From Alkalihalobacillus pseudalcaliphilus (GTDB taxonomy: Bacteria; Bacillota; Bacilli; Bacillales; Bacillaceae_D), in contig NZ_JAQQWS010000002.1 in assembly GCF_028610675.1 (NCBI RefSeq), forward strand, positions 310,001 through 374,000: a DNA stretch of 64,000 nt. Direction: 5' to 3'. The notes beneath the pieces are model-generated. The model had not been told where the DNA came from. It ran no database searches and saw nothing but the letters and a program-made list of their open reading frames with translations. The translations under genes and the position numbers were made by a program. Shown here one piece after another: positions 9,037 to 19,785 of the stretch (positions are counted from its first letter, which is position 1; every line of letters begins with the position of its first letter).

Positions 9037-12000
9037 CTAAACTGTTCTATTTCTAATTCTATTATAGACTATTAAAGTAGTAGCACCTAAGACTACGATA
9101 ACTCCCCCTATAAGTAAAAGAAGATATGAGTTGGTCGCCGTATTCGGTAATACACCTACTGTTTCTAATTTTGGCTGTTCCTCTTTTGTTTCATCTGTTT
9201 CAGATTGCTTTTCCTGATTACCTTCGCCATGTTCATCTGTCTCTTTGTTATCGTCTACTTGAGATACGTAGGTATTAATTAGGTTAAAGCCTTCTATAGT
9301 CGTTTCATAATTGGCTACCTTTACTTCATCAACGGCATAATGGATGAGGACTCCATATTCATCATAAAGAGGTAAGTCTCCAAAATCATAATTCCAATTC
9401 GTTTGTTCCGTTACTTCCAATGTCCTTACTTTTTTGCCATTTTGGAATAACTCAACAATGATTGATGCAGGTCTAAGAGCTTCTTGATCATTAACCCATG
9501 TTTTCGTTCCTGCTACATGAATTGAACCTACACGTAGATTCGTGATGTCATAACCATATATCGTGGTTTCATAACCTTCCACTGGTTCTTCTTCAATTGT
9601 GTACGTATATGCCTGACCTTCTTCGTCATAGGCTTCCACATCTTTAAAGGTATAACTCCATCCCTCTGCTTCTGTGATCTCGACTTCGGCAATACGCTCA
9701 CCGTTTTGAAGCAAGTAGACGGNNNNNNNNNNNNNNNNNNNNNNNNNNNNNNNNNNNNNNNNNNNNNNNNNNNNNNNNNNNNNNNNNNNNNNNNNNNNNN
9801 NNNNNNNNNNNNNNNNNNNNNNTTCCTTCCACATCGACAGTTCCTACACGTAGATTCGTAATGTCATAACCGTGTATCGTGGTTTCATAACCTTCCACCA
9901 GTTCTTCTTCAATCGTGTACGTATATGCCTGACCTTCTTCATCATACGCTTCGGCATCCTCAAAGGTATAACTCCATCCCTCTGCTTCTGTGATCTCGAC
10001 TTCGTCTATACGCTCACCGTTTTGAAGCAAGTAGACGGTAATTGCTTCTGGGCGGTCAGCTGCTTCGCCATCTAACCATGCCTTCGTGACGGGGATAGAG
10101 ATTTGTTCGGAACGAATATTTGTCACCGTAAACGTATCATCCAACTGGATAATCGTATTTTTGTACCCGTCCATAATTTCCTCTACTACTTCATATGGTA
10201 ATTCATGTCCATCGATATCCGTTTTATCAACAGCCGTAAAAGTCGCTTTCCAATCATTTCCTTCATCCAATTGAATGGTCTCAATCGTCTGACCATGTAG
10301 CCTTAATGACACAGTCGCAGATGTCTCCATCGCACCCTTCCAAACCTTCTCTACATTAAACGCCACTTTTTCTGGCACAAATGTATTTGTTAACTCAAAG
10401 GTACTGTCTTCTCTTGTCACACTGGCTGAATATTGAGCGAGCTCTTCTTCAACGATTGTATACGCTAGCTCATTTAAAAATTGGTCTGTTTTATTAACTG
10501 GCTGGAATGTGGCTTTCCAGTCATTCTCTTCAGTCAACGTCACAGACTCGATTTCATCCTCTTCTAACATGAGGGAAACTCTAACCGATTCTGCTCGTTT
10601 CCCAATCCAACTTTTTTCTACATTCCATGTGATTTGCTCAGGAATATACGTATTAGTTACGGTAAATGAATGTCCATCCTGTGTAATCACACTCTCATAT
10701 TGAGGAATTTCCACTTCTTCAACTACATAGGTGAGTGGTTCACCATATTCATCAAATTCATTTACATCTTGATAAATATACTTCCAGTCATTACTATTAT
10801 TTAATAACGCAGTTTCTACAATTTCATCATTTAGCATTAAATGCACAGTCGCCGATTCCTGTGCTACCCCGTCCCAAGCCTTTTCAACATCAAAGCGAAT
10901 CATCCCTGGTTCAACTGGACCTCTTTCATTTTCAACGGTAACCTCTTGCAGGCCTAACTCAGGATTTACTCGATCTTTAAGAAGGGTAAACCTAATCTCA
11001 CCAGGGTTCAGATAACCCGGAAGTGGTACTTCTTTGAGAATATAATTTCCCTCTGCAATGGCAAATCCAATATCCCACCTGCCCTCTGTATCGGTCGTAC
11101 CGCTAATAAGTGCTCGATTGGGGTTATTTGCATTATATAATGTAAATGTAACACCTTCTAAAGGAATACCTGATTCCTCATCTGTTTTTACTACATTAAA
11201 TTTTACTTTTGTTGCTGAGCCTTGGTTGCCATGATAAAAATTAGCTAAAGCAAAACCTGATTGACCTCGATCTCCCTCTGTACTCCAATAAGACATCGTT
11301 ACATCATTTTTTAGCTCTGCACCATTCTCCCCTAAAAAGTACGTATCATATACAATAAGATATGCTTTATCTATCACTTCTTGGTTAAAGGTCAACTCAA
11401 AACTTCCATTTTGGTTATCAACATAGAGGGTATAAAAATCAGGATCAACAACGGTAGTCGATTCCGTAGGTGTATGACCTGTACCCGTTAACGTCACCTC
11501 ATAGACCTTAAATGAATCCTCTACATACATTTGATTCGGATTACCTTCAGCATCCTTACCAACGATGTCTGTAATGACAATATCCTTTAATAATGATTGG
11601 CCATAGTTTACTTTCAGCGCCCATTCAATACTTCTAGAATTACTTGGGAAATTAGGGTCTCTTACTCCCTTTTCAATGCGGTGCTCTGTATAGGCGACAG
11701 TGACCGTTTCTTCCCACTCAGCAATCAAAACATTTTCGTTAAAAAGCTGTGCTTCGTTTGTAACTTTTACATGACCTGGTGTCATAGCAAAGGTAAGATC
11801 GGCATCTTCGGTTGTATACGTAATTCGATACGCCTCATTAATTTCACCTAATGTCACTCTTATTTCATGTTCCTCGGTGGCCTCATTCTCTACTTGTTCT
11901 TGATCTCCAATCCCGACAACCGACCCATCAGGCATAATTTCTAGTTTTTGCTTATAAACCGCCAATACCTTTTGCGATTCTGGAAGTGTATCGATAAATA

Positions 12001-14440
12001 CCGCTTCACTTAAAGTATTTAAATTATAATTAAGAACAACTTCCCAATAAAAAGATTTTGTCTCGTAATTATAGTGACCATTTTTAAAACCACTTTTTCT
12101 TTGCTCGTCACTTACCGTGACAGAGCTCGTATCTGTTGGGTTACTTGGTAGGCCAGACTCGGTAATGCTCACTTCATTATGATAATTTCGCTCGTTCGTA
12201 CCAACATCACGAATATCGTAATCGGTCGTATAAGTAATCGCAATCGGTTCGCTCACTGCTTCTAGCAATTTAATTTGGAACCCATCTTTAGGATTAGCTT
12301 TTGGAATTAGTTCAAAATAATCAAAATCAATTCCACCAACCGTTATCTTTAATGTATCCTCTTTCAACGTCAGGTTTTGATGTGTAAATACATCATCAAT
12401 TACTGTATTAGCAGCAAGTGTATATCCTGCCTGGTTGGCACGTATTTGCCAAATGATTGTTTTATCCTGATAATTAATTCCTTCATTCCATTTATTAATC
12501 ATATAGTTATTTTTGGTATATGTTGCCGTATCTGTTACTGATTTCCCTGTATCTTCACGGATGATTGTATTTGCGACACGCATTGTATCTGTAATAAAGG
12601 AGCCAGCGTCAGGTTTTGTATGATAACGAATAATGAACGGTTCACTCACATCTTCATTAAATTCTAATGTAAAACCTGTAGAGGTTAAATGAATGTCGTA
12701 ACGACTTGAATCGACCGCTGTGCTACCATCTTCTTCATACACTTTAATACTCTCAATTCCATCAACTAATTCATGCTTTGCAGACTGGTCTTCATCACGA
12801 TGGCTTCCCCCAGTAACGATCCAATCATCGGTAAGAATAGCCTTATCCTGCGGAATCTCTCGGTTATTAAAATTGTAACGAATCGTCCATTCCGTTGTTA
12901 AGTCAGCATTGATATTATGAGTCTTTGTTAATGGATCTCCATACTGTGAACGCACAGTTTCGCTAACTGTTGCTCCGTTCACATTCGCTTCATTCAAGAA
13001 TTCAGCCCAATTTTCATCACCGGGATCTGTGATCTCCGTTTTATATCGAATCTCATAAGCCTTCTTCGGATTATTAGGTAACTCTAGTGACAACGATTCA
13101 TGATCGGCTGCGATATCTGGTACTATAGCAATCATTTCCCCAAGTGTCGTCTCACCAGTAGGTAACACGATGATTTCTTGTATCTCAATTGAATCGCTGA
13201 CGATTCGATGATTATCGCCTTGTAATTCATCGATAAAATGAAGGATCTCACGAGTATCACCTAAATGCGTATTGACTCGAACCGTCCAATCGATTTCCTT
13301 ACTATTTACACCTTCGTTATCAGGTGTCCCTACTTTTGTTATAGCTGTACCACCCTTGGGCTTAAATGTTAAAGTAAGTGTATCGCCACCTGGTAAAGCG
13401 ACTTCCTCAACCCAATCCTTACCTTGTGCGGTTAATGTCGCCCCTATGTCAAAGTACGAACCTGGGTCAATGGCAACACCTTGCCCTAATTCATCACGAA
13501 TTTGTTCATTAAATGTAACCACCAATTGATGGTGTTCATTTATCGATAATGTCCCTAAATCACCAAATTGCACACCGTTTGGAAAAGCTATATTTGCAAA
13601 TACATCTGGCAGTGGCAACGTTAACGTAGTATTTGGTCCATAGTTATGTCCTGCTGGTAAATCTAATTGAAAACTTAATGATACGGCGTCACCGTCTCCG
13701 GCGATCGCTTCATTTTCTACTTCAACATTATTAATCTTAAAGGTCACTTGATGAATCACGTCTTCACTCATGACCGAATCATACGTATCCGAAGCAGCAA
13801 ATTGTTGCACAGATGAATCTGATTTTTTTTCGCTTACTTGCTTTTCATCAGTTACGTCATCTTTGGCAGTATTCGGGTTATGTTGACCTAAGTCTGTGGT
13901 TTCTTCCTCTACTTCCTCAGACTTTGCCGATTCCTCTGCTTTCACATCGATATCACTTTTTGCTTCCTCTTCGATTTCTTGGCTTTGCTCTAAGTCATCT
14001 TGGGCCTGTGTTACACCTTGTACTTTTGCCTCTAAGATAAAGTGTCCAGACTCACTGACCATTTCCTCTTGTGCTGTCAGCGTAATAGAAATTATACCGT
14101 TTTCTGATACTTCATATTGTCCTAACAGCAATTCCCCTGTTGCATTTGTTAATGTGTCCTTCCTCTCCGTTACCCTTAGTTGCTCCGGTAACTGAAAGCT
14201 TTCTTCATGACCATTCTCCAAATCAAGTCCATCTGTTGACCAATTCATTTGAACGCTCACTTGCCCTTGCTCAGTTGTTCCTAAATCTACCGACTGACCA
14301 TACTCATCGACCAAAATCATATCATCAATGAACGTTTCCCCTTGACCTTCAGCTGATATGATTATCGGCTGAATATATGTAGCCACGGTTTGAAAAATAA
14401 GCAAAAAAATTAACGTCATACTTAACTTCCGACTACCCAT
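9037..14440 (-). CDS. Giant Cna-type surface adhesin with isopeptide-type repeats and LPNTAT anchor (contains an assembly gap)
   Basis: One gene interrupted by 100 N. Each half is open, and the apparent frame change disappears if the true gap is a multiple of 3 (100 is not). ATG 14438-14440 follows GGTGGAGAG. Residues 1-31 are a signal peptide. An acidic region (about 150-220) precedes a collagen-adhesin-like domain (about 225-360) and about five repeats of roughly 130-150 residues with W-x-hydrophobic-x-hydrophobic motifs (IDWTVRVN, TEWTIRYN, IIWQIRAN, FYWEVVLN, IEWALKVN). Next comes a SpaA-like domain (VKTDEESGIPLEGVTFTLYN), then at least six Cna-B domains (VEKAW/VTKAW ... GYETTI ... VTNTY), an acidic linker and LPNTATNSY, a membrane segment and RIRNR. 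The real length is about 1790 aa or more. The role is adhesion to host, surface or matrix; the ligand is unknown. It converges with the SARP regulator gene. Confidence 0.88.
9531..10038 (-). repeat. Near-identical Cna-B repeat units on both sides of the gap
   Basis: The blocks 9531-9722 and 9847-10038 are near-identical at an offset of 316, which includes the 100 N. Comparing the proteins, about 20-22 residues (TKTW...ITVYL) are missing between them. The true unit is therefore about 279 bp (93 aa) and the real gap is about 60-66 bp, or that plus whole units. Collapsed repeats explain the break in assembly. Confidence 0.8.
9723..9822. other. Assembly gap (100 N) inside the adhesin gene
   Basis: Exactly 100 N, a conventional placeholder. 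It should not be read as a real length or a real frameshift. Confidence 0.95.
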
Positions 14441-14683
14441 CTCTCTCCACCTTCCTTTTTATATAAGTACACTAATGACAATTAAACTATATCGACCTAT
14501 ACAAATTCTGTACAAAAAGTGGTAAGACATAGGTAATTATTTTTTATATAGGAAATCATGTGAATTTTTTATGAAAATAAAACTTTACAACATAAAAAAA
14601 GAAGCTCTTCCCGTCTCCTTCTCTCCCAGCTACTCATATATATCATTTTTATTTTTCCAACCAATTCAAACACAAAAATTATT

Positions 14684-14718
14684 AACCTAGCTCAGGTATT
14701 CATCTCCCAAGCTAGGCT
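14684..14718 (-). terminator. Terminator of the ABC exporter operon
   Basis: AACCTAGCT (14684-14692) pairs with AAGCTAGGCT (14709-14718) over CCTAGCT/AGCTAGG. On the minus strand the stem is followed by TTAATAATTTTTG. The rest of 14441-14749 holds only the adhesin ribosome site and presumably its promoter. Confidence 0.65.
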
Positions 14719-14749
14719 AGTATAATTATAAATTTAGAGACGAATCCCT

Positions 14750-15523
14750 TTATTCACTCCTCCTCCTACGAAACAACAACGAAGCCACCGCCACCGAAAC
14801 AATCAGCAATCCACCAAACCAAACCGCACTTAACCAAAGGTTGTTCTCAATCGGTGTGCCAATTAATTGACCTCGTAATGTTTCAATTAGCGGCGTCATC
14901 GGTTGATGCTCGGCAAAGGCATGCAGCCATGTTGGCATCGTTTCGGTCGGGACAAAGGCACTACTGAGATAAGGTAGGAATAACATCGGGAATGTGAAGG
15001 CACTCGCCGTTTCGATGCTTTTTGTAAGCAAACCGAGAACGACAAATAACCAGTTAATAGAAAGCATATACAGAGTTAGCACGCCAATAACACCAAGCCA
15101 TTCTATCAGACCCGCCTCAGGACGAAAGCCAATGAGTAGGGCTACACCAAATACAACCGTCGTAGCAAGGACGTTACGAATATACCCACCAATCACATGG
15201 CCAACCATAAGCGAAGATGGCTGCAGAGGCATACTGCGAAATCGCTCAAACAAACCGCCACTCATATCCTTTGTCACACTAACGGCAATTAACGAGCTTC
15301 CAAAGCCCGCACAAGTAATGATTACCCCTGGCACGACATAGTTCACATAATCGGTACCCGTTTGAATCGCCCCACCAAATACATAGACAAACATTAACAT
15401 CACCACTACCGGCAAACCTATCGCCATTAATAATGATTCCGCTTCTCGGAAAATATGCTTCAAGCTGCGCTGCGACATCGTCCACCCATCACGGATCGCC
15501 CATAACCATTTTGCCTCACCCAT
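14750..15523 (-). CDS. ABC-2 type permease, DrrB-like drug exporter subunit
   Basis: 257 aa with six hydrophobic segments and the ABC-2 signature region (SGGLFERFRSMPLQPSSLMVG). It starts 8 bases inside the ATPase gene (the ATG lies within ATGGGTGA), so the two are translationally coupled. It forms the membrane half of a DrrAB-like exporter. Substrates of this group range from anthracyclines to other hydrophobic drugs; the substrate here is unknown. Expression is probably under the TetR regulator encoded just upstream. Confidence 0.88.
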   Translation of the reverse strand: MGEAKWLWAIRDGWTMSQRSLKHIFREAESLLMAIGLPVVVMLMFVYVFGGAIQTGTDYVNYVVPGVIITCAGFGSSLIAVSVTKDMSGGLFERFRSMPLQPSSLMVGHVIGGYIRNVLATTVVFGVALLIGFRPEAGLIEWLGVIGVLTLYMLSINWLFVVLGLLTKSIETASAFTFPMLFLPYLSSAFVPTETMPTWLHAFAEHQPMTPLIETLRGQLIGTPIENNLWLSAVWFGGLLIVSVAVASLLFRRRRSE

Positions 15524-16457
15524 TCGCTACCATCTCCTTTTTTGGTTGATTCGTCATTGTCATAAACACATCATCTAGCGTTGGTTTTCGAATATTGACC
15601 GCATCAGGTTCTATCCCATTTTCATACAACCTATTTAAAAGCTCTCGCAGCTGCTGAGGCGAACTCATAGGTACAGAAATTTTTCGTTCTTCATGATTCG
15701 ATTGACCAGAGAGATAGCCTTGTGCTTGAAGATAACTATCCAAGTCCTTAAAAGTAAGCTCCACCGTCTCTTCACCAATGACACTCTTCAGTTGCTCAGC
15801 TGTTCCTTCTTTAACAATTTTACCTTGATCAATAATGGCAATTTTATTTGCAAGCTGATCAGCCTCTTCTAAATATTGTGTCGTCAAAAAAATCGTCACG
15901 CCCTGATCCGCAAGCGACTTAATAATTGCCCACATCGTACGGCGACTACGCGGATCCAAACCGGTTGTTGGCTCATCTAAAAAAATCACCTCAGGCGAAG
16001 CTAGTAAACTAATCGCAATATCGAGCCTACGCCTCATTCCCCCCGAATACGTCTTCACCTTCCTTTTAGCCGCTTCCTTCAAATCAAAATCCGTCAGCAG
16101 CTCTGCTGTTCTTTTCGCCACAGCCTTTTTATCAAGATGATTTAACCTGCCCATCATTAAAAGGTTTTCCTCACCCGTCAATAATTCATCCACCGCCGCA
16201 TACTGCCCGGTTAAACTAATCCGTTGCTTAACCGCAAATGCATCCTTCCTCGTATCGAACCCAGCAATTGTAGCTTTGCCCGAGTCTGCATGAATTAACG
16301 TCGATAAAATCCGCACCATTGTCGTTTTACCAGCCCCATTTTCACCTAACAAAGCAAAAATTGAACCCCGCTTCACCTCAAAACTTAAACCATCCAATAC
16401 TTGCTGCTTGCCATACGCCTTCTTCACATCCTGAACAGATATAATCATCTCCCGCAT
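15516..16457 (-). CDS. ABC transporter ATPase, DrrA-like
   Basis: 313 aa. Walker A GENGAGKTT, the Q-loop region (SLTGQYAAVDELLTG), signature YSGGMRRRL, Walker B VIFLDEPTTGLDPRSR and the H-loop region (TTQYLEEADQL, with Q in place of the usual H before YLEEAD) are visible. The C-terminal 90 residues form the DrrA-type extension (PDAVNIRKPTLDDVFM). The ribosome site AGGAGG stands 10 bases before the ATG. It is the first gene of the exporter operon, with twin palindromic operators just upstream. Confidence 0.9.
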   Translation of the reverse strand: MREMIISVQDVKKAYGKQQVLDGLSFEVKRGSIFALLGENGAGKTTMVRILSTLIHADSGKATIAGFDTRKDAFAVKQRISLTGQYAAVDELLTGEENLLMMGRLNHLDKKAVAKRTAELLTDFDLKEAAKRKVKTYSGGMRRRLDIAISLLASPEVIFLDEPTTGLDPRSRRTMWAIIKSLADQGVTIFLTTQYLEEADQLANKIAIIDQGKIVKEGTAEQLKSVIGEETVELTFKDLDSYLQAQGYLSGQSNHEERKISVPMSSPQQLRELLNRLYENGIEPDAVNIRKPTLDDVFMTMTNQPKKEMVANG

Positions 16458-16482
16458 AAAATAAAAGCCTCCTTTTTATTTT

Positions 16483-16503
16483 TTGATTGATTTATTCAGT
16501 CAA
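16483..16503. promoter_or_regulatory. TetR-type operator 1 (proximal), TTGATTGA-N5-TCAGTCAA
   Basis: A near-palindrome of two 8-bp arms around 5 bases, 26 bp upstream of the ATPase start codon. The arms are identical to those of operator 2, 46 bp away. Confidence 0.75.
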
Positions 16504-16528
16504 TATAAAACTAAAAAATATTTTTTTA

Positions 16529-16549
16529 TTGATTGATTTTGTCAGTCAA
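16529..16549. promoter_or_regulatory. TetR-type operator 2 (distal), TTGATTGA-N5-TCAGTCAA
   Basis: Same arms as operator 1. The minus strand here contains TTGACT, a possible -35 box, so repressor binding would cover the promoter. The rest of 16458-16838 shows no gene. Confidence 0.72.
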
Positions 16550-16838
16550 TAATAAAACAAGAATCAAGCATTTGTCAATACCCTGGTAACTTGGCTTTTT
16601 AGGCAGCAATAAAAGCCACACTTATACTTATGCAGACCATGCAGAAAAATGTTCCAAAAAAATAAGCGGATACTGTGAGGAAGACAAAAAAATCAGCTTA
16701 GACCTCCTCCCACCTTCCGCAGTCCTAGGTGTATATCGTCCAGCCCCCTATACTATACTCCCTGACATGCGTTCAACAAACAATCTAATGTTCTTAATTG
16801 GCCGTTATTTTGGGCATTTAACTGACCGGCCCACACAT

Positions 16839-17441
16839 TTATCGTGTCGTAATCATTCTCAATAAAATTGATACCTTCTCATCAATACTATCCTTCCACC
16901 ACACTGGTTCATCAGCCATGATACTAGAAACGACCGTTAGAAAGATAGCGACTAATTCTTCGGGGTCACCATCAATAATCACTCCGGTTTGTTGCCCTTC
17001 TATAAAAATCGGGATAAAAAACTCAATATAAACATAGCCAACATTTTTATATAAATCACGAATATGTTGGGGCACATCGTCACTATGCTCTAAATGCTGA
17101 ATCACACGAAAAACATGATTACTACCAGATGTCAGAGCAAACTTCGTAAACGTATGGATTTTCTCAATAATCGAAAGGTCGTTATTCTCGTTCAGCCCTT
17201 GCAGAAATTGCTCCGTCTCCCCCAAAGCAACCGCCCACTCCAAGCTCCCAAACAACACATCATCCTTCGACTGAAAATAATGATAAACCAAACCATGACT
17301 AATACCCGCCTCTTTGGCAATCGTACTAATCTTCGTCAGCTTAATCCCATTCTCCGCAAATACCTTCAGCGCAGCCTTCATAATCTGTTCCTTACGTTCC
17401 TCACGAATCGACTCTAACTGAGCATCACTAAAACGAGGCAT
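16839..17441 (-). CDS. TetR/AcrR family repressor of the DrrAB-like exporter
   Basis: The start is the ATG at 17439-17441 (MPRFSDAQL), preceded by AAAGGAG at 9 bases; an upstream ATG at 17480 has no such site. The product is 200 aa. The N-terminal helix-turn-helix is typical (IMKAALKVFAENGIKLTKISTIAKEAGISHGLVYHYF; core AGISHGLVYHYFQSKDDV). The C-terminal part is helical and is expected to bind a ligand. It lies on the same strand upstream of the exporter genes, and the twin operators between them make it their probable local regulator. Confidence 0.9.
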   Translation of the reverse strand: MPRFSDAQLESIREERKEQIMKAALKVFAENGIKLTKISTIAKEAGISHGLVYHYFQSKDDVLFGSLEWAVALGETEQFLQGLNENNDLSIIEKIHTFTKFALTSGSNHVFRVIQHLEHSDDVPQHIRDLYKNVGYVYIEFFIPIFIEGQQTGVIIDGDPEELVAIFLTVVSSIMADEPVWWKDSIDEKVSILLRMITTR

Positions 17442-17552
17442 CGTCACCTTCTCCTTTACCAAATCATTCATGATAATCATAACAGATTTTGGGGTGGGAG
17501 AGAAATGGGGAATATAGTTATGGAGAAGTATGTATATATTATTTGTATTAGA

Positions 17553-18047
17553 TTAAAAATTATCATTGTTTATGATACGGTTCACCGCTTTAAAGCCCGC
17601 GATCGAGGAAACACTAATGATAGTGCCTTACTTCGCCTCCACCATTAATTGACCGAATTCTCTTGACATATAAAAAGCACCGTCTAAGTTAATCGCGATC
17701 ATTTTTCTCCACTCGTCATCGGAGGTCTCTAAGGCCTTCGCATCATTAGCTGCCCCAGCGTTATTGACTAAAATATCTAACTTGCCGTACTTCTCCTTCA
17801 CATAAGAAACCACTTCTTGAATACTTTCACTATCAAGGATGTTTACTTTTAAACTATCTACATTTAATCCTTTTTCTGCAAGCTGCTCAGCACTTTTCTT
17901 AACTCCCTCTTCATTAATATCTGTGAGAATAACGGTTGCCCCAAGTGTTGCTAGCTGTTTGGATATCGCTGTGCCCATACCACCTGCTGCTCCTGTTACT
18001 AACGCCACCTTATCATTTAATTGAAATACGTTTAATGCTTTATCCAT
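17553..18047 (-). pseudogene. Broken SDR dehydrogenase (in-frame TAA, 3' end lost)
   Basis: The ATG follows AAAAGGAGCTGATCTC. The frame encodes a classical short-chain dehydrogenase N-terminal half: TGAAGGMG cofactor loop, LTDINEEG, NNAGAAND. A TAA stops it after LMVEAK (139 aa). The same frame then continues GTIISVSSIAGFKAV, the expected SDR strand before the catalytic Ser, until a second stop at 17553. The Tyr-x3-Lys catalytic pair and the C-terminal half are gone. It is the last gene of the acid-sugar cluster and may once have supplied its dehydrogenase step. Confidence 0.85.
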
Positions 18048-18360
18048 GAGATCAGCTCCTTTTATTTATCTAACCTAAAAGGGCTTTTTGTGTGCTTGTT
18101 TCTGTTTATCCTAATCACTTCAACAACCCTTCTATTTCATGCCCTTTCCTGACAAAGCTCTTATTACTTAGTCATTAATACCTTAGTTAGATAATCGATT
18201 ATATAATTACTATTTCTTATTGATATATAATTAAACAAAAAGACATTAGTGTTCCATAAAAATAAGGTGAATACCAAATTTAAAATGGCGTCCACCTAGG
18301 GTATTATTAATCATTGAAATAAGTTTACGACTTATGTTTTTTTATGTTTGAAATCGACAT
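18048..18360. other. Intergenic, 313 bp, with a small hairpin at 18319-18335
   Basis: ATAAGT-TTACG-ACTTAT is followed on the plus strand by a run of seven T. On the minus strand it lies just after the GntP stop codon but lacks a T run in that direction. It could weakly attenuate the broken SDR. Nothing else was recognised. Confidence 0.35.
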
Positions 18361-19704
18361 CTAAAAGATAAAGGAACCAAGTATTGCAAAGGAGAATGCG
18401 ACTATACCAGCAATGGCTTCTGTTGTGGTATATGTTTTAATTCCTCCTTGTACACTAAACCCAGCAATTTTTGTCGTAATCCAAAATCCACTATCATTGA
18501 CATGACCTAACATTAATCCACCTGAAAGAGATGCCATCGCTACCCATAGCGGGTGAATATCCACGTTAGTTACAACTCCAGCCATAATCGTCATCGTTGT
18601 AATTCCGGCAACGGTACCTGAGCCAGTGACGGTTCTAAACATAATTCCCATAAAGAAAGCAATAAACAAGACAGTAAGAGATGATTGAGCATCACTCACA
18701 AATATACTTAGTATCGCTTGATCAATACCCGTATTTTGGATAATCGCACCAAAGGCTCCACCGGCACCGGTAATAAGTAAAACAACCCCGGCTGCTTGCA
18801 TGGCTTGGGAAGAGGATAAATCTCTTTGATCTTTATTTAAGGATTTGGAAGCGATTACATAAGCGACCAAGGCACCTACTAATAAGGCAATAATTCGGTC
18901 ACTGATAAACGGAACAATGGCTGGTGGATTCACAAAAATAACGTTTCCAACAGAACCAATAAGAATAAAGATACTCGGTAATATGATAGGAATTAATGAA
19001 ATCCATGCAGAGGGTGCGTTGTCTGGTACTTCCATATTGCCGTATGGATTTTCAATGGTCGGATCTTCATCCGTTTCTTTTTTCCAAAAGCCTCGATCAA
19101 GAATCATAAAGTAAATCTTTGTTGTGATTAGAGTGGAGATGCTTCCGATTAATACCCCGCCCAGAATCATTAGTCCTAAATCAAAATTTAGAATCGTTGC
19201 AGCGGCTAAAGGATTCGGTGTTGGTGGAACAAGTGTATGTGATAACGCAGCTCCTATAATAATTGCTCCGACTGTATAAGGGAGAGGCTTATTCATTTTT
19301 TTACCTATTTGAATCGCTAATGGTACAAGAATGAGGAAGGCTACATCAAAGAAAACTGGTATCGCAAGAATAAAGGAAGCAAGAGCCAATGAATAAAGAG
19401 CCATCTTTTCAGATGCTCGCTTCAATATTGCAACGGCAATCGAATGAGCTCCACCCGAATCAGATATGAGCTTTCCTAAAATTACACCCAGACCAATAGG
19501 AATCCCTAAGCTTGCCATTAATCCGCCAAACCCATCTGCAATCGTCTCAAGTGTCTCATTAAGTCCTAGTCCTGAAGCTATTCCCATGAATAAACAGGCG
19601 ATAATAAGGGAAATGGCTACGTTCATTTTAATGAGAATGATTAAGGACAACATGATAACCAATGCTAATACAAGAAAAAGAAGTAACATAACATCGCTAT
19701 TCAT
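18361..19704 (-). CDS. GntP-family aldonate permease
   Basis: 447 aa, hydrophobic throughout, with about 12 membrane segments. Family-like blocks include PTPNPLAAATIL, VTGSGTVAGITTM and HVNDSGFWITTK, the last being a conserved GntP region. AGAGGAGC precedes the ATG. The family imports gluconate and related sugar acids by proton symport. Its position after the dehydratase gene suggests that the operon imports the acid directly rather than making it from the sugar, as no sugar dehydrogenase or lactonase is present. Confidence 0.9.
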   Translation of the reverse strand: MNSDVMLLLFLVLALVIMLSLIILIKMNVAISLIIACLFMGIASGLGLNETLETIADGFGGLMASLGIPIGLGVILGKLISDSGGAHSIAVAILKRASEKMALYSLALASFILAIPVFFDVAFLILVPLAIQIGKKMNKPLPYTVGAIIIGAALSHTLVPPTPNPLAAATILNFDLGLMILGGVLIGSISTLITTKIYFMILDRGFWKKETDEDPTIENPYGNMEVPDNAPSAWISLIPIILPSIFILIGSVGNVIFVNPPAIVPFISDRIIALLVGALVAYVIASKSLNKDQRDLSSSQAMQAAGVVLLITGAGGAFGAIIQNTGIDQAILSIFVSDAQSSLTVLFIAFFMGIMFRTVTGSGTVAGITTMTIMAGVVTNVDIHPLWVAMASLSGGLMLGHVNDSGFWITTKIAGFSVQGGIKTYTTTEAIAGIVAFSFAILGSFIF

Positions 19705-19785
19705 TATAAAGCTCCTCTCACCTTTGAGTTTGTTTTATTTTTTCTCTGGTTCCTTAGTTAGAATACGGGTGTTTTACCACCCGAA

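Noticed and set aside
9698..9834. Two separate overlapping surface-protein genes
   Set aside because: The overlap spans only placeholder N, and the repeat units continue on both sides. One gene with an assembly gap explains it.
13896..14195. Plus-strand serine-rich frame
   Set aside because: It is the antisense of the acidic region of the adhesin gene; its composition follows from that.
16592..16617. Terminator of the first tetR gene (GGCTTTT/AAAAGCC)
   Set aside because: Short AT-rich stem with no T run in the needed direction.
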